Virus record (IMG/VR): IMGVR_UViG_3300021093_000196
Span: 1 to 36,574 of that record
DNA: 36,574 nucleotides
DNA from: a virus
Direction: 5' to 3' (one strand)
Shown: piece by piece, positions 15,113-20,936 of the stretch
How the letters are laid out: each line of letters starts with the position of its first letter
Numbering within the stretch: position 1 is the stretch's first letter
The notes under the pieces: model-generated
The model's input: only the letters and a program-made list of their open reading frames with translations
Told to the model about the DNA's origin: nothing
Database searches by the model: none
Made by a program: the position numbers and the translations under genes

Positions 15113-15569
15113 TACCAGTATACTTTGCAAATACTTTTTTTTCTCCAATATAATAATTTCTATAAGATGTAATGTAGCTATTTGTTTTATATTTATCTGG
15201 CATACATAAAGGTGGTATTAAAAAATTAATGTATTCAAATTTATTTTTTACGTGGTCTTTCAATTCGGTTAGCTTATTTAATATACGACTTGTGCTGTGT
15301 ATTCTATTCTTATATCTATAACTATATTGATTAATTAAAAATTTTAATAAGTCTAATGACCATTGATAATTGCCTAAAGAATTTCCTACCCATATTGTCA
15401 TAGGGTGTTTTGGGAAAGCTGGTTTATATAATTCATTATTCATACCGCAATGTCTTTGATATGCTGTTGATAACATCTGTGCTGTTTCTAATATCATTTT
15501 AACTACATGCTTGTCGCAGTGATACCTTGCACATACTTCGGGGTCTCTATGTAAATGAAATATGTTCAT
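15087..15569 (-). CDS. Conserved phage protein, HCDKHVVKMILE family
   Basis: The 160-residue protein begins MNIFHLHRDPEVCARYHCDK and continues HVVKMILETAQMLSTA, a sequence I recognise from many phages, with WVGNSLGNYQWSLDLLKFL and YSYRYKNRIHST as second and third conserved blocks. Histidines and cysteines in HCDKH could bind metal. No activity is established that I know of. It overlaps the preceding gene by 4 bases. Confidence 0.75.
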   Translation of the reverse strand: MNIFHLHRDPEVCARYHCDKHVVKMILETAQMLSTAYQRHCGMNNELYKPAFPKHPMTIWVGNSLGNYQWSLDLLKFLINQYSYRYKNRIHSTSRILNKLTELKDHVKNKFEYINFLIPPLCMPDKYKTNSYITSYRNYYIGEKKVFAKYTGIDTPDFMC

Positions 15570-15871
15570 AGTTGTTTAAATAGATTTTGCACAAAGGTTA
15601 ATATATTTTGGTCTTTTAACTTATTAGTTTCATAAGCTAATTTAAACATATCATATAATTTATTTAAGTGCAAGTGATTAAGGTTTGCTCGGTCGCACCA
15701 CTCTTCGTAGTCTTTTGAAGTTAAGAATCGTATTGCTTCTTCTTTTAATTGTTTTTCTCTTCTAAAATTATCTGGTGATGTCTCTCCAACGGAATCAAGC
15801 CAAGCCCTTATTAGAACTTGTCTAGCTAATTCATTTTCTTGAGTAAGTTTTACTTCGTAGTATGATTCCAT
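15566..15871 (-). CDS. Unknown helical protein
   Basis: One hundred and one residues, all helical. SPDNFRREKQLKEEAIRFLT and SKDYEEWCDRANLNH resemble a helical module found in small phage proteins with no known function. AAGGAG lies 12 bases before the ATG. It is the first gene after the intergenic stem-loop at 15963. Confidence 0.65.
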   Translation of the reverse strand: MESYYEVKLTQENELARQVLIRAWLDSVGETSPDNFRREKQLKEEAIRFLTSKDYEEWCDRANLNHLHLNKLYDMFKLAYETNKLKDQNILTFVQNLFKQL

Positions 15872-15922
15872 AATTATTTATTATCTCCTTGTTATTAATA
15901 AAATATTTATTTTTTAAATTGA

Positions 15923-15951
15923 TTGACGCAAATGAAAAAATATGATATACT
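15923..15951 (+). promoter_or_regulatory. Plus-strand promoter opposed to its neighbours
   Basis: TTGACG (15923-15928), 17-base spacer ending TGA, TATACT (15946-15951). All genes around it are on the minus strand. A start near 15958 would produce an RNA beginning with the large stem-loop at 15963-16001 and running antisense to the gene at 16019. Confidence 0.65.
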
Positions 15952-15962
15952 ATCGTGTCGGT

Positions 15963-16001
15963 CTAGGGGGGGTTATAATATATAATATAACCTTCCCCTA
16001 G
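15963..16001 (+). other. Large stem-loop, possible small RNA or leader
   Basis: CTAGGGG at the left pairs with CCCCTAG at the right, and GGTTATA with TATAACC inside, giving about 15 paired bases around an AT loop, with a small mismatch between the two stem parts. No T-run follows on either strand, so it is not a standard terminator. The interval 15872-16018 holds no gene. Confidence 0.6.
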
Positions 16002-16013
16002 TAATATTGTCGA
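15984..16013 (-). promoter_or_regulatory. Possible minus-strand promoter in the stem-loop
   Basis: Minus strand: TCGACA (16013-16008), 18-base spacer, TATATT (15989-15984). The -10 lies in the loop of the stem-loop. It faces the plus-strand promoter at 15923 and could serve the gene at 15871. Confidence 0.4.
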
Positions 16014-16018
16014 ATGAT

Positions 16019-16198
16019 TTAATAACTATAACCAGTCATTAAACATTTAACATATAAATCCCCCTTTGGGAAATCTTTGTACTTTTTTTTGAGACCTCTT
16101 AAATTACGAATAGCCTCATTAAAACTTTCTCCCTTAATTAATATATTATCATATTCTGTTATATATAAATATTGAATAGAATTAGTTTTATATGTCAT
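16019..16198 (-). CDS. Small unknown protein
   Basis: Fifty-nine residues from the ATG at 16198, which overlaps the preceding TGA (ATGA); an ATG nine codons earlier lies inside that gene. Basic centre (AIRNLRGLKKKYKDFPKGD). Predicted antisense RNA from 15923 would cover it. No family recognised. Confidence 0.6.
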   Translation of the reverse strand: MTYKTNSIQYLYITEYDNILIKGESFNEAIRNLRGLKKKYKDFPKGDLYVKCLMTGYSY

Positions 16199-16428
16199 AT
16201 CATTTTCTCTACTGTTGATAACCAATAATGTACTCTTGATTTAAAGGCTATAAATTTATTTGCTTGGTTTAAATAGGCTTCATTAAAAACTGAGTCTCTA
16301 GATTTTATTCTAGTAGTGTCTTTAAGAATTATATCTATCCATCTGTCGTATCTGTGATTATCAATTTTGATTTGGTGTATATCTTCAAAATTAAATTTCA
16401 CATATTCTTCATGTTTAACTATTGCCAT
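16195..16428 (-). CDS. Small unknown protein
   Basis: Seventy-seven residues: VKHEEYVKFNFEDIHQIKID, HRYDRWIDIILKDTTRIK, then a helical end. Three bases separate it from the preceding gene. No motif recognised. Confidence 0.6.
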   Translation of the reverse strand: MAIVKHEEYVKFNFEDIHQIKIDNHRYDRWIDIILKDTTRIKSRDSVFNEAYLNQANKFIAFKSRVHYWLSTVEKMI

Positions 16429-16431
16429 AAA

Positions 16432-16773
16432 CTATTGCCCACTAGCTACTTGTCTTGAAGGTGAATCAACAATAACTGCATCTACCCACCAGTATTTGCT
16501 TTTCTTAATAGCAACAAAGTTTCTTTGATTTCTTCTCCAAAGTTCTAACATGTCATTAGTATGCAAAAGTATTCCACTATAATCAACATGATATCCATTT
16601 TCTATTCTGCTAATATGAATAGTATATTTATCTCTTGCTGTACCTTGTTCTTGATATAAATATGATATATCATCAATAGAAAATTCTACATGTTTTGGTA
16701 GATTATTTTCTTCTACATACTCAGTATTTTGCCAAGTATCTTCTGTTCCTACTTTTCTTCTTTCCATTCTCAT
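16432..16773 (-). CDS. Unknown protein, first gene after an insulated promoter
   Basis: One hundred and thirteen residues, mixed strands and helices (HVEFSIDDISYLYQEQ, YTIHISRIENGYHVDYSG, KYWWVDAVIVDS). GAGG lies seven bases before the ATG. The gene is separated from its promoter by the terminator-like hairpin at 16803-16835. Function unknown. Confidence 0.65.
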   Translation of the reverse strand: MRMERRKVGTEDTWQNTEYVEENNLPKHVEFSIDDISYLYQEQGTARDKYTIHISRIENGYHVDYSGILLHTNDMLELWRRNQRNFVAIKKSKYWWVDAVIVDSPSRQVASGQ

Positions 16774-16802
16774 ATGTTGTCCTCTATGTTGTTTGGTTAA
16801 AT

Positions 16803-16835
16803 AAAAAAGGCGTACCTACGATTAATAGATACGCC
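16803..16835 (-). terminator. Intrinsic terminator joined to a promoter (cassette C)
   Basis: Minus-strand reading: GGCGTATC, 11-base loop, GGTACGCC, then six T. One wobble pair. The first arm begins three bases after the -10 box of the promoter at 16839, so RNA from that promoter would lack the GGC of this arm. Confidence 0.85.
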
Positions 16836-16838
16836 TTT

Positions 16839-16867
16839 AGTATATCACAGTGTTATATTGTTGTCAA
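16839..16867 (-). promoter_or_regulatory. Strong promoter against a terminator (cassette C)
   Basis: Minus strand: TTGACA (16867-16862), 17-base spacer ending TGA, TATACT (16844-16839). The -35 directly follows the stop of the upstream gene. Expected start near 16832, inside the terminator stem. Confidence 0.85.
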
Positions 16868-17791
16868 TCAATTTACTGACACTCTTGCTTGTGAGCCACC
16901 CATTATAACTGCTAGTTTAGCTTTCGTTGTAATATTTTTTACAGCGTCTCTAACTTTAGCGTCATTCTGTATCAATGAGATAGCGTCATCAGATAAACAA
17001 ACTAAATCTGTACTAGTACCACCAATTAAATGTAATGGGGCATCAGTCCAAACTTTCTTAATTTGCTCTTGAGTTTTTGCAAATTTTATTAATGAAGTAT
17101 ATGCTTCAAGTCTTTTTCTTTGAGCTTGTTTTCTATTATCTAATGATAGACAAACCTTCTCAAATGCAAACTTAATTTGCATAATACTTTCAATTGTTTT
17201 TGTATCAACTGCTATTCTTTGATAATTGCACGACCTATTTGGGCGAACAAAAGACCAATTATCTTCTCCATCTTTTTCAACCCATGCGTCTCGTAGCTTT
17301 TCTGCTTTTTGTCTGTGTTCAGTATAAGTAGAATAGGTATATCTTTTAATACCATAATCACTAGGGGTATTATACTTACCCTTATAGTCTACATCTACAT
17401 TTGCTGATAGTAGTGAATCATATTCAAGTACCTCAAATATTTTTTGATTTGGTTGAGACTTATACTCAAATTCCAATCCATGATTAACCGAGGTATCCTT
17501 AAAAATTATACACATATCTTTGTGAGTACAATCATACTTCGCAAGAATGTCCATATCTTTTTTAGGATATTTGGATTCAACAACTTTTCTAACAATTTCA
17601 TGTATGTTAGTTCTAGTTTTGTAATAATTATCCTTTGCTATTTTATAATTATAATCATGGTCTATTACTTCTTCTACGCCTTTCCTATGATTATATTTAG
17701 TTGAAACAGCTGGAGTTCTCATTACAGCTTTAACTGCTTCATGTAGCAGGACTTCCTTATCTGCTTTCAATAGGCGAGTTTGCTTTTCCAT
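16868..17791 (-). CDS. Unknown 307-residue early protein
   Basis: The start is the ATG at 17791, five bases after AGGAG; a frame extension to 17848 runs back into the terminator stem and is discounted. The protein is soluble, Lys/Asp/Tyr-rich, and helical at both ends, with KLRDAWVEKDGEDNWSFVRP in the middle and a Cys/His-containing region (KYDCTHKDMC) near residue 100. The C-terminal part (AVIMGGSQARVSVN) may contain a strand. No domain is recognised. It is a single-gene unit between two promoter/terminator cassettes, one of the largest early proteins. Confidence 0.7.
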   Translation of the reverse strand: MEKQTRLLKADKEVLLHEAVKAVMRTPAVSTKYNHRKGVEEVIDHDYNYKIAKDNYYKTRTNIHEIVRKVVESKYPKKDMDILAKYDCTHKDMCIIFKDTSVNHGLEFEYKSQPNQKIFEVLEYDSLLSANVDVDYKGKYNTPSDYGIKRYTYSTYTEHRQKAEKLRDAWVEKDGEDNWSFVRPNRSCNYQRIAVDTKTIESIMQIKFAFEKVCLSLDNRKQAQRKRLEAYTSLIKFAKTQEQIKKVWTDAPLHLIGGTSTDLVCLSDDAISLIQNDAKVRDAVKNITTKAKLAVIMGGSQARVSVN

Positions 17792-17837
17792 ATGTTCTCC
17801 TATGTTTATGTTGATTTTATCCTTGATTGCTATAAAC

Positions 17838-17869
17838 AAAAAAGGCACTACCTAATTAAAGATAGTGCC
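17838..17869 (-). terminator. Intrinsic terminator joined to a promoter (cassette B)
   Basis: Minus-strand reading: GGCACTATC, 8-base loop, GGTAGTGCC, then six T, with one wobble pair. The first arm starts two bases after the -10 box at 17872. Confidence 0.85.
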
Positions 17870-17871
17870 TC

Positions 17872-17900
17872 ATTATATCAAGCTGTATGTACTATGTCAA
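17872..17900 (-). promoter_or_regulatory. Consensus promoter against a terminator (cassette B)
   Basis: Minus strand: TTGACA (17900-17895), 17-base spacer ending TGA, TATAAT (17877-17872). The stop codon of the upstream gene (TGA, 17899-17897) is inside the -35 box. Expected start near 17865, inside the terminator stem. Confidence 0.9.
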
Positions 17901-18220
17901 ATAGTAGTATTTATTTTTTGAATTACTGCAACATCTCCAGCTATGTAATCCCCCATAACGGGTACACGATTTGCTCTTGTTAGCCAATTATACCAAGCAC
18001 AGTTTGCTTTGTCATTTAGTTTTTTATTTTTTAACTTACCCTCTCCATCAATAAGAATTTCAAACGAACGCTTTGAAAAACCAGTTATGAATCCTTTTTG
18101 TATTTGTATTGTATCTGCATTAATTAATGGATATATTTTAATCCAGCTTCTATCTGTTCCTAAATCGTGTTCTTCTTCGGAGTTATCTGTTCTCCAAATT
18201 AAAACTTTATATTTCTGCAT
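17897..18220 (-). CDS. DUF3846-like protein
   Basis: One hundred and seven residues. INADTIQIQKGFITGFSKRS, FEILIDGEGKLKNKKLNDKA and MGDYIAGDVAVIQK follow the pattern of DUF3846-type phage proteins (a strand, then an IYVDEEGKLxxxxxN segment, then GxVVI near the end). Function of that family is not known to me. It overlaps the preceding gene by 14 bases, and its stop codon forms part of the -35 box of the next promoter. Confidence 0.55.
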   Translation of the reverse strand: MQKYKVLIWRTDNSEEEHDLGTDRSWIKIYPLINADTIQIQKGFITGFSKRSFEILIDGEGKLKNKKLNDKANCAWYNWLTRANRVPVMGDYIAGDVAVIQKINTTI

Positions 18221-18614
18221 TTTCTTTCATAAGTTTTTTAAGATTACTAAATTTTACCTTATGCAAAGCCGTAATCCTAACTTCATCATTATTAAGTAAA
18301 TCATTGATTTTAAATAGTTTTCTACCTATAGAAATCCATTTCATAGTTCTATAATTAATATTTCTATAAGACTTTTTATTTAAATCAAATGCACAAAGAT
18401 AATGTTCTGGGTTTGTAGTTTGTCCCTTACCTTTTAACTTTGTGTAAGTTCCTTCTGTTGTTTTAAATTTTGACCTAGCAACTTTGTCAAATTTACCAAC
18501 ACGATACTCACCATTTTTTTTAATGAAACCAACTCTAAATTTTTTAGATTTAGTTTCTTGTATTAAACTAGAAATAAATGTAGGGAAATCTCCTACAACT
18601 ATTGCTTGTTCCAT
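18207..18614 (-). CDS. WYL_2/SH3-like phage protein
   Basis: One hundred and thirty-five residues. FRVGFIKKNGEYRVGKFDKV, then TTNPEHYLCAFDLNKKSYRN and INYRTMKWI fit the small Sm/SH3-like barrel of phage proteins (WYL_2, formerly DUF2693), where a KxxGxxR strand pair is followed by VxDxxxxxxRxxxxxxI. The C-terminus adds a basic helix. A nucleic-acid or ligand-binding role is conceivable but unproven. It is preceded by a 180-base leader with two stem-loops and an AGGAG site. Confidence 0.5.
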   Translation of the reverse strand: MEQAIVVGDFPTFISSLIQETKSKKFRVGFIKKNGEYRVGKFDKVARSKFKTTEGTYTKLKGKGQTTNPEHYLCAFDLNKKSYRNINYRTMKWISIGRKLFKINDLLNNDEVRITALHKVKFSNLKKLMKENAEI

Positions 18615-18648
18615 TATGTTTCTCCTATGTTATTATTAAACCTTTTAT

Positions 18649-18684
18649 GTGAGTAAGAATGCAGGTTTTCCCCTTCTTACTCAC
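18649..18684 (-). other. Leader stem-loop upstream of the gene at 18614
   Basis: Perfect 11-base stem GTGAGTAAGAA/TTCTTACTCAC around a 14-base loop, located about 35 bases before the ATG. No T-run follows. It may stabilise the mRNA or be an RNase III site. The leader 18615-18763 contains no gene that I can support. Confidence 0.6.
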
Positions 18685-18763
18685 TTTTATTTTATGCAAG
18701 GTTTCACCACTGGTGTTTTCTTTTCCAAAGTTTGTACTTCACTTCAACCAACACTCTTAAAAT

Positions 18764-18795
18764 AAAAAAGGCGTATCCAAATTAATGAATACGCC
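18764..18795 (-). terminator. Intrinsic terminator joined to a promoter (cassette A)
   Basis: Minus-strand reading: GGCGTATTC, 8-base loop, GGATACGCC, then six T, with one wobble pair. The first arm starts three bases after the -10 box at 18799. The GGCGTA core is shared with cassette C. Confidence 0.85.
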
Positions 18796-18798
18796 TTA

Positions 18799-18827
18799 AT
18801 TATACTTTAATATTATACTAATGTCAA
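18799..18827 (-). promoter_or_regulatory. Perfect-consensus promoter against a terminator (cassette A)
   Basis: Minus strand: TTGACA (18827-18822), 17-base spacer, TATAAT (18804-18799). It begins two bases after the stop of the upstream gene. Expected start near 18792, inside the terminator stem. Confidence 0.9.
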
Positions 18828-18828
18828 A

Positions 18829-18993
18829 TTATCTTTTAGATAATTTATTTTCTAATTCTTCAATCTGCTTTCTTATCTTTGAGTATTTTATATTATTAAT
18901 TGCATCAGCTGTTAATTGAATACACATTATAATTAATAAATAAAGTATTATAACACAAGCTATCGTAGCAAGTATCCACATAATAGTTTCCAT
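18829..18993 (-). CDS. 54-residue membrane protein with charged C-terminal helix
   Basis: ATG at 18993 with AAAGGA five bases upstream. Residues 4-24 form a membrane helix (IMWILATIACVIILYLLIIM), followed by a charged coiled-coil-like tail (KYSKIRKQIEELENKLSKR). The layout is compatible with a spanin-like or holin-associated protein, but its place among early genes argues for another membrane role. Function unknown. Confidence 0.7.
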   Translation of the reverse strand: METIMWILATIACVIILYLLIIMCIQLTADAINNIKYSKIRKQIEELENKLSKR

Positions 18994-19012
18994 ATTTATC
19001 CTTTATTATTTT

Positions 19013-19249
19013 TTATTCATCTAATTCTTGTTGCTCATAAATATTACTAGGTATTTCAATAGCAACAGTATTTTTTTCCCAAGCACTTATATCACTATCC
19101 CAATAGTAAAGGCAGTCTTTTGCCTTACGCATATGATAGTGCATTTCTGCTGTTGGCTTATCATTTGATTCTATTTCAAGTAATGCTTGTAATAATTCTC
19201 TACGACAAGACCTTTTCCATTTTGAAAATGGATTGTTATTATCTAGCAT
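19013..19249 (-). CDS. Small unknown protein
   Basis: Seventy-eight residues, helical, with Trp/His-rich stretches (FSKWKRSCRRELLQALLEIE, AEMHYHMRKAKDCLYYWD). It is the first gene after the promoter at 19342 and its 5' stem-loop. No family recognised. Confidence 0.65.
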   Translation of the reverse strand: MLDNNNPFSKWKRSCRRELLQALLEIESNDKPTAEMHYHMRKAKDCLYYWDSDISAWEKNTVAIEIPSNIYEQQELDE

Positions 19250-19286
19250 TTAATATCTCACATTCTTTTTTATATAATGTTAGGGT

Positions 19287-19334
19287 GTGTAGTTAGGGGA
19301 GTACTCGATTACAAGCCAAAAAACCTAACTACAC
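19287..19334 (-). other. 5'-terminal mRNA stem-loop
   Basis: Perfect 11-base inverted repeat GTGTAGTTAGG/CCTAACTACAC with a 26-base loop that itself contains the palindrome GAGTACTC (19299-19306). The stem begins at about the predicted start of RNA from the promoter at 19342. Confidence 0.7.
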
Positions 19335-19341
19335 AGATTAT

Positions 19342-19370
19342 AATATAACAAATTTAATTTAATATGTCAA
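19342..19370 (-). promoter_or_regulatory. Sigma-70-type promoter with 5' stem-loop
   Basis: Minus strand: TTGACA (19370-19365), 17-base spacer, TATATT (19347-19342). The stop codon of the upstream zinc-ribbon gene (19369-19367) is inside the -35 box. Confidence 0.85.
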
Positions 19371-19546
19371 ACTGATTGTTGTTGAGAAAATATTTTATTA
19401 AATATATTTTCATCAAGTATATTTTCTCGTGGTACTTTTACACAGTCGGGACAGTTTTTTGTATAACTTGCGTTTTCTCCCTCTATCTGTACTCTAATTG
19501 TTATATAGTTATTACCCTTACAAGTCTTACATATTTGCTGTATCAT
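19367..19546 (-). CDS. 59-residue zinc-ribbon protein
   Basis: ATG at 19546, with AAAGGAA upstream. Two knuckles, CKTC at 6-9 and CPDC at 32-35, frame a strand-rich segment (NNYITIRVQIEGENASYTKN), a small zinc ribbon. The C-terminal half is helical. The stop lies within the next -35 box. Role unknown. Confidence 0.65.
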   Translation of the reverse strand: MIQQICKTCKGNNYITIRVQIEGENASYTKNCPDCVKVPRENILDENIFNKIFSQQQSV

Positions 19547-19570
19547 TTGTATTTCCTTTCTATTTTATAA

Positions 19571-19843
19571 TCAATCTAATAGCACCATGTACTCATTTGG
19601 AAAGTTTTTAATAAACCAATCCAAACCTTGTCGGTGTGTTTTCCAATCTTGGAATTGCTCACAACCCATAATTAAATCATAGACTGCAACAGCAAACCAA
19701 GGTAATACACAGGTGCTTCCACTAAAACGATTTGCAACTTGTATTTCTTTTCCCTTATCAATTTCCAAATCTAAACTGAATGGAATTTTATAAGTTTTAT
19801 TTTTCCAAGTTATCTCTCGCTTCGTATCATACAGCTTCATCAT
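19571..19843 (-). CDS. Conserved-looking phage protein, NRFSGSTCVLPWFAVAVYD type
   Basis: Ninety residues. ANRFSGSTCVLPWFAVAVYD, LIMGCEQFQDWKTHRQGLDW and FIKNFPNEYMVLLD form a pattern I recall from cyanophage and other marine phage proteins of unknown function, usually of about this length. AAAGGA lies before two adjacent ATGs; the first is taken. Soluble. Confidence 0.7.
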   Translation of the reverse strand: MMKLYDTKREITWKNKTYKIPFSLDLEIDKGKEIQVANRFSGSTCVLPWFAVAVYDLIMGCEQFQDWKTHRQGLDWFIKNFPNEYMVLLD

Positions 19844-19854
19844 TTTATTCCTTT

Positions 19855-20097
19855 CTATTTTTGTTTAGTCTTACGCAGTTCTGCATAGTACGCCTTAAAA
19901 TGATTTACTCTTTTATTATCTAAAAAGTAAATCAATTCTTGAATAATGTCTGTCTTTTCTATATCATTAAAGTCAGAAAAATTATCCGAGAATCTTATAC
20001 CCATGACTTCTTTGAAGTCTTTATCAACCTTAAATGTGATTGAATAAGAATTATTTGGAAGTTGTATTACATTATTTATTAAATTTAATTTTGGCAT
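19855..20097 (-). CDS. Small unknown protein
   Basis: Eighty residues, strand-rich first half (VIQLPNNSYSITFKVDKDFK), helical and basic second half. The ATG overlaps the preceding stop (TAATG). No family recognised. Confidence 0.65.
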   Translation of the reverse strand: MPKLNLINNVIQLPNNSYSITFKVDKDFKEVMGIRFSDNFSDFNDIEKTDIIQELIYFLDNKRVNHFKAYYAELRKTKQK

Positions 20098-20249
20098 TAA
20101 TCTTTTTTTTTATTTTTTTCTTCTTGTAAGTCTGACTTAAATAATGTTTCTACATATTGCGTGTAATAAAATTCTGAATCTTTTGAGTTCTTACTTTCTA
20201 AAGATTTTTTTAAATATTTCTGTGCTTGTTTTTCTAGTTTAGTTTTCAT
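20097..20249 (-). CDS. 50-residue charged helical protein
   Basis: Starts at the ATG at 20249, which overlaps the stop of the upstream tiny gene (TAATG); a longer frame from 20303 would overlap that gene completely. MKTKLEKQAQKYLKKSLESK and a Lys-rich tail make a single charged helix. Function unknown. Confidence 0.6.
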   Translation of the reverse strand: MKTKLEKQAQKYLKKSLESKNSKDSEFYYTQYVETLFKSDLQEEKNKKKD

Positions 20250-20332
20250 TACATTAAAAAGTTTATGTATAAAGTCCAAGCCATACAGTAAAGTAAGAAG
20301 CAAGATACTATGATAATTGGTATTATACGCAT
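20249..20332 (-). CDS. 27-residue membrane peptide
   Basis: ATG at 20332, joined by TAATG at both ends. MRIIPIIIVSCFLLYCMAWT continues LYINFLM, a single hydrophobic helix with one positive residue at the front. Translational coupling on both sides supports it. Function unknown. Confidence 0.55.
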   Translation of the reverse strand: MRIIPIIIVSCFLLYCMAWTLYINFLM

Positions 20333-20418
20333 TAGTTAGTTTTATATATTACAAGTAAAGCAAGAATTGCTACAACAATAACAATTAAGATTGATATACT
20401 TGTTTCAGTTATAATCAT
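20332..20418 (-). CDS. 28-residue membrane peptide
   Basis: ATG at 20418, just downstream of a consensus promoter. MIITETSISILIVIVVAILA then LLVIYKTN is a single membrane helix. It starts about 8 bases after the predicted RNA start with no ribosome site. First of a chain of four genes linked by TAATG overlaps. Confidence 0.55.
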   Translation of the reverse strand: MIITETSISILIVIVVAILALLVIYKTN

Positions 20419-20424
20419 AATTAT

Positions 20425-20453
20425 AGCACCTATTATACATGGTGCTTTTTTTT
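20425..20453 (+). terminator. Plus-strand terminator overlapping a minus promoter
   Basis: AGCACC, 10-base loop, GGTGCT, then a run of eight T in all. No plus-strand gene is close upstream, so it may block antisense transcription. The loop is the -10 region of the minus-strand promoter. Confidence 0.65.
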
Positions 20454-20460
20454 ATGTCAA
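20432..20460 (-). promoter_or_regulatory. Perfect-consensus promoter
   Basis: Minus strand: TTGACA (20460-20455), 17-base spacer, TATAAT (20437-20432), with TG directly before the -10. The -35 abuts the T-run of the upstream terminator. Confidence 0.9.
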
Positions 20461-20462
20461 AT

Positions 20463-20496
20463 AAAAAAGCCCCCACAAACTTAATTGCAGGGGCTT
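20463..20496 (-). terminator. Intrinsic terminator after the 22-residue peptide gene
   Basis: Minus-strand reading: AAGCCCC, loop, GGGGCTT, with the T-run continuing. It ends the single-gene unit started by the promoter at 20618. Confidence 0.85.
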
Positions 20497-20516
20497 CATT
20501 TATTATGTCCTCATTT

Positions 20517-20585
20517 TCAGGCAATTGCACCTAAAATTAAACCAAGCAAAAGCCAGAAAACGATTGTTCCAAAAACCATAGACAT
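20517..20585 (-). CDS. 22-residue membrane peptide in its own transcription unit
   Basis: ATG at 20585 with AAAGGAG nine bases upstream. The whole product, MSMVFGTIVFWLLLGLILGA followed by IA, is one membrane helix with a Gly-x-x-x-Gly-like end. It has a dedicated promoter (20618-20646) and terminator (20463-20496), strong evidence that this tiny frame is a real gene. It could modify or depolarise the membrane, or bind a membrane enzyme; unknown. Confidence 0.75.
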   Translation of the reverse strand: MSMVFGTIVFWLLLGLILGAIA

Positions 20586-20617
20586 TGTCTTTTCTCCTTT
20601 CTTGAGTTTATAAAAGT

Positions 20618-20646
20618 ACAATATAGCCGTGGTCTTGTTATGTCAA
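20618..20646 (-). promoter_or_regulatory. Promoter of the 22-residue peptide gene
   Basis: Minus strand: TTGACA (20646-20641), 17-base spacer, TATTGT (20623-20618). The leader is short and carries a strong ribosome site. Confidence 0.75.
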
Positions 20647-20652
20647 GTTGAA

Positions 20653-20841
20653 TTATTTATATTGAAAAAACTTGTAGTTGTTCTGTTCGGTCTTGGTTTG
20701 TGGGAATTGTTTTAAGTATTTTTGAATTGATAGTTCTTTATTTTTTTTGCTGTTTAATACATACCAATAAGTTGTCCCCTTGTTATCTATTCCAATTGTA
20801 TATTTATAGTTTATGACTTCAAATAAATTTAACTGTGTCAT
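20653..20841 (-). CDS. Small unknown protein
   Basis: Sixty-two residues, Tyr/Lys/Asn-rich: TQLNLFEVINYKYTIGIDNK, GTTYWYVLNSKKNKELSIQK, YLKQFPQTKTEQNN. A strand pair followed by a helix; no family. It starts two bases after the stop of the 30-residue membrane peptide. Confidence 0.6.
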   Translation of the reverse strand: MTQLNLFEVINYKYTIGIDNKGTTYWYVLNSKKNKELSIQKYLKQFPQTKTEQNNYKFFQYK

Positions 20842-20843
20842 TT

Positions 20844-20936
20844 TTAATAGTCCCCCATGTTAAGTAATATTCCTAGAATACCAATTCCAAGTCCTGTTAT
20901 TATTAAAGCAATTAAAATAAATTCACTGGCTATCAT
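20844..20936 (-). CDS. 30-residue membrane peptide
   Basis: ATG at 20936 overlaps the TGA of the previous gene (ATGA). MIASEFILIALIITGLGIGI continues LGILLNMGDY: a Gly-containing membrane helix with short polar ends. Function unknown. Confidence 0.6.
   Translation of the reverse strand: MIASEFILIALIITGLGIGILGILLNMGDY

Noticed and set aside
17792-17848. A 19-residue extension of the 307-residue protein
   Set aside because: It would start inside a terminator stem; the ATG at 17791 has a proper AGGAG site.
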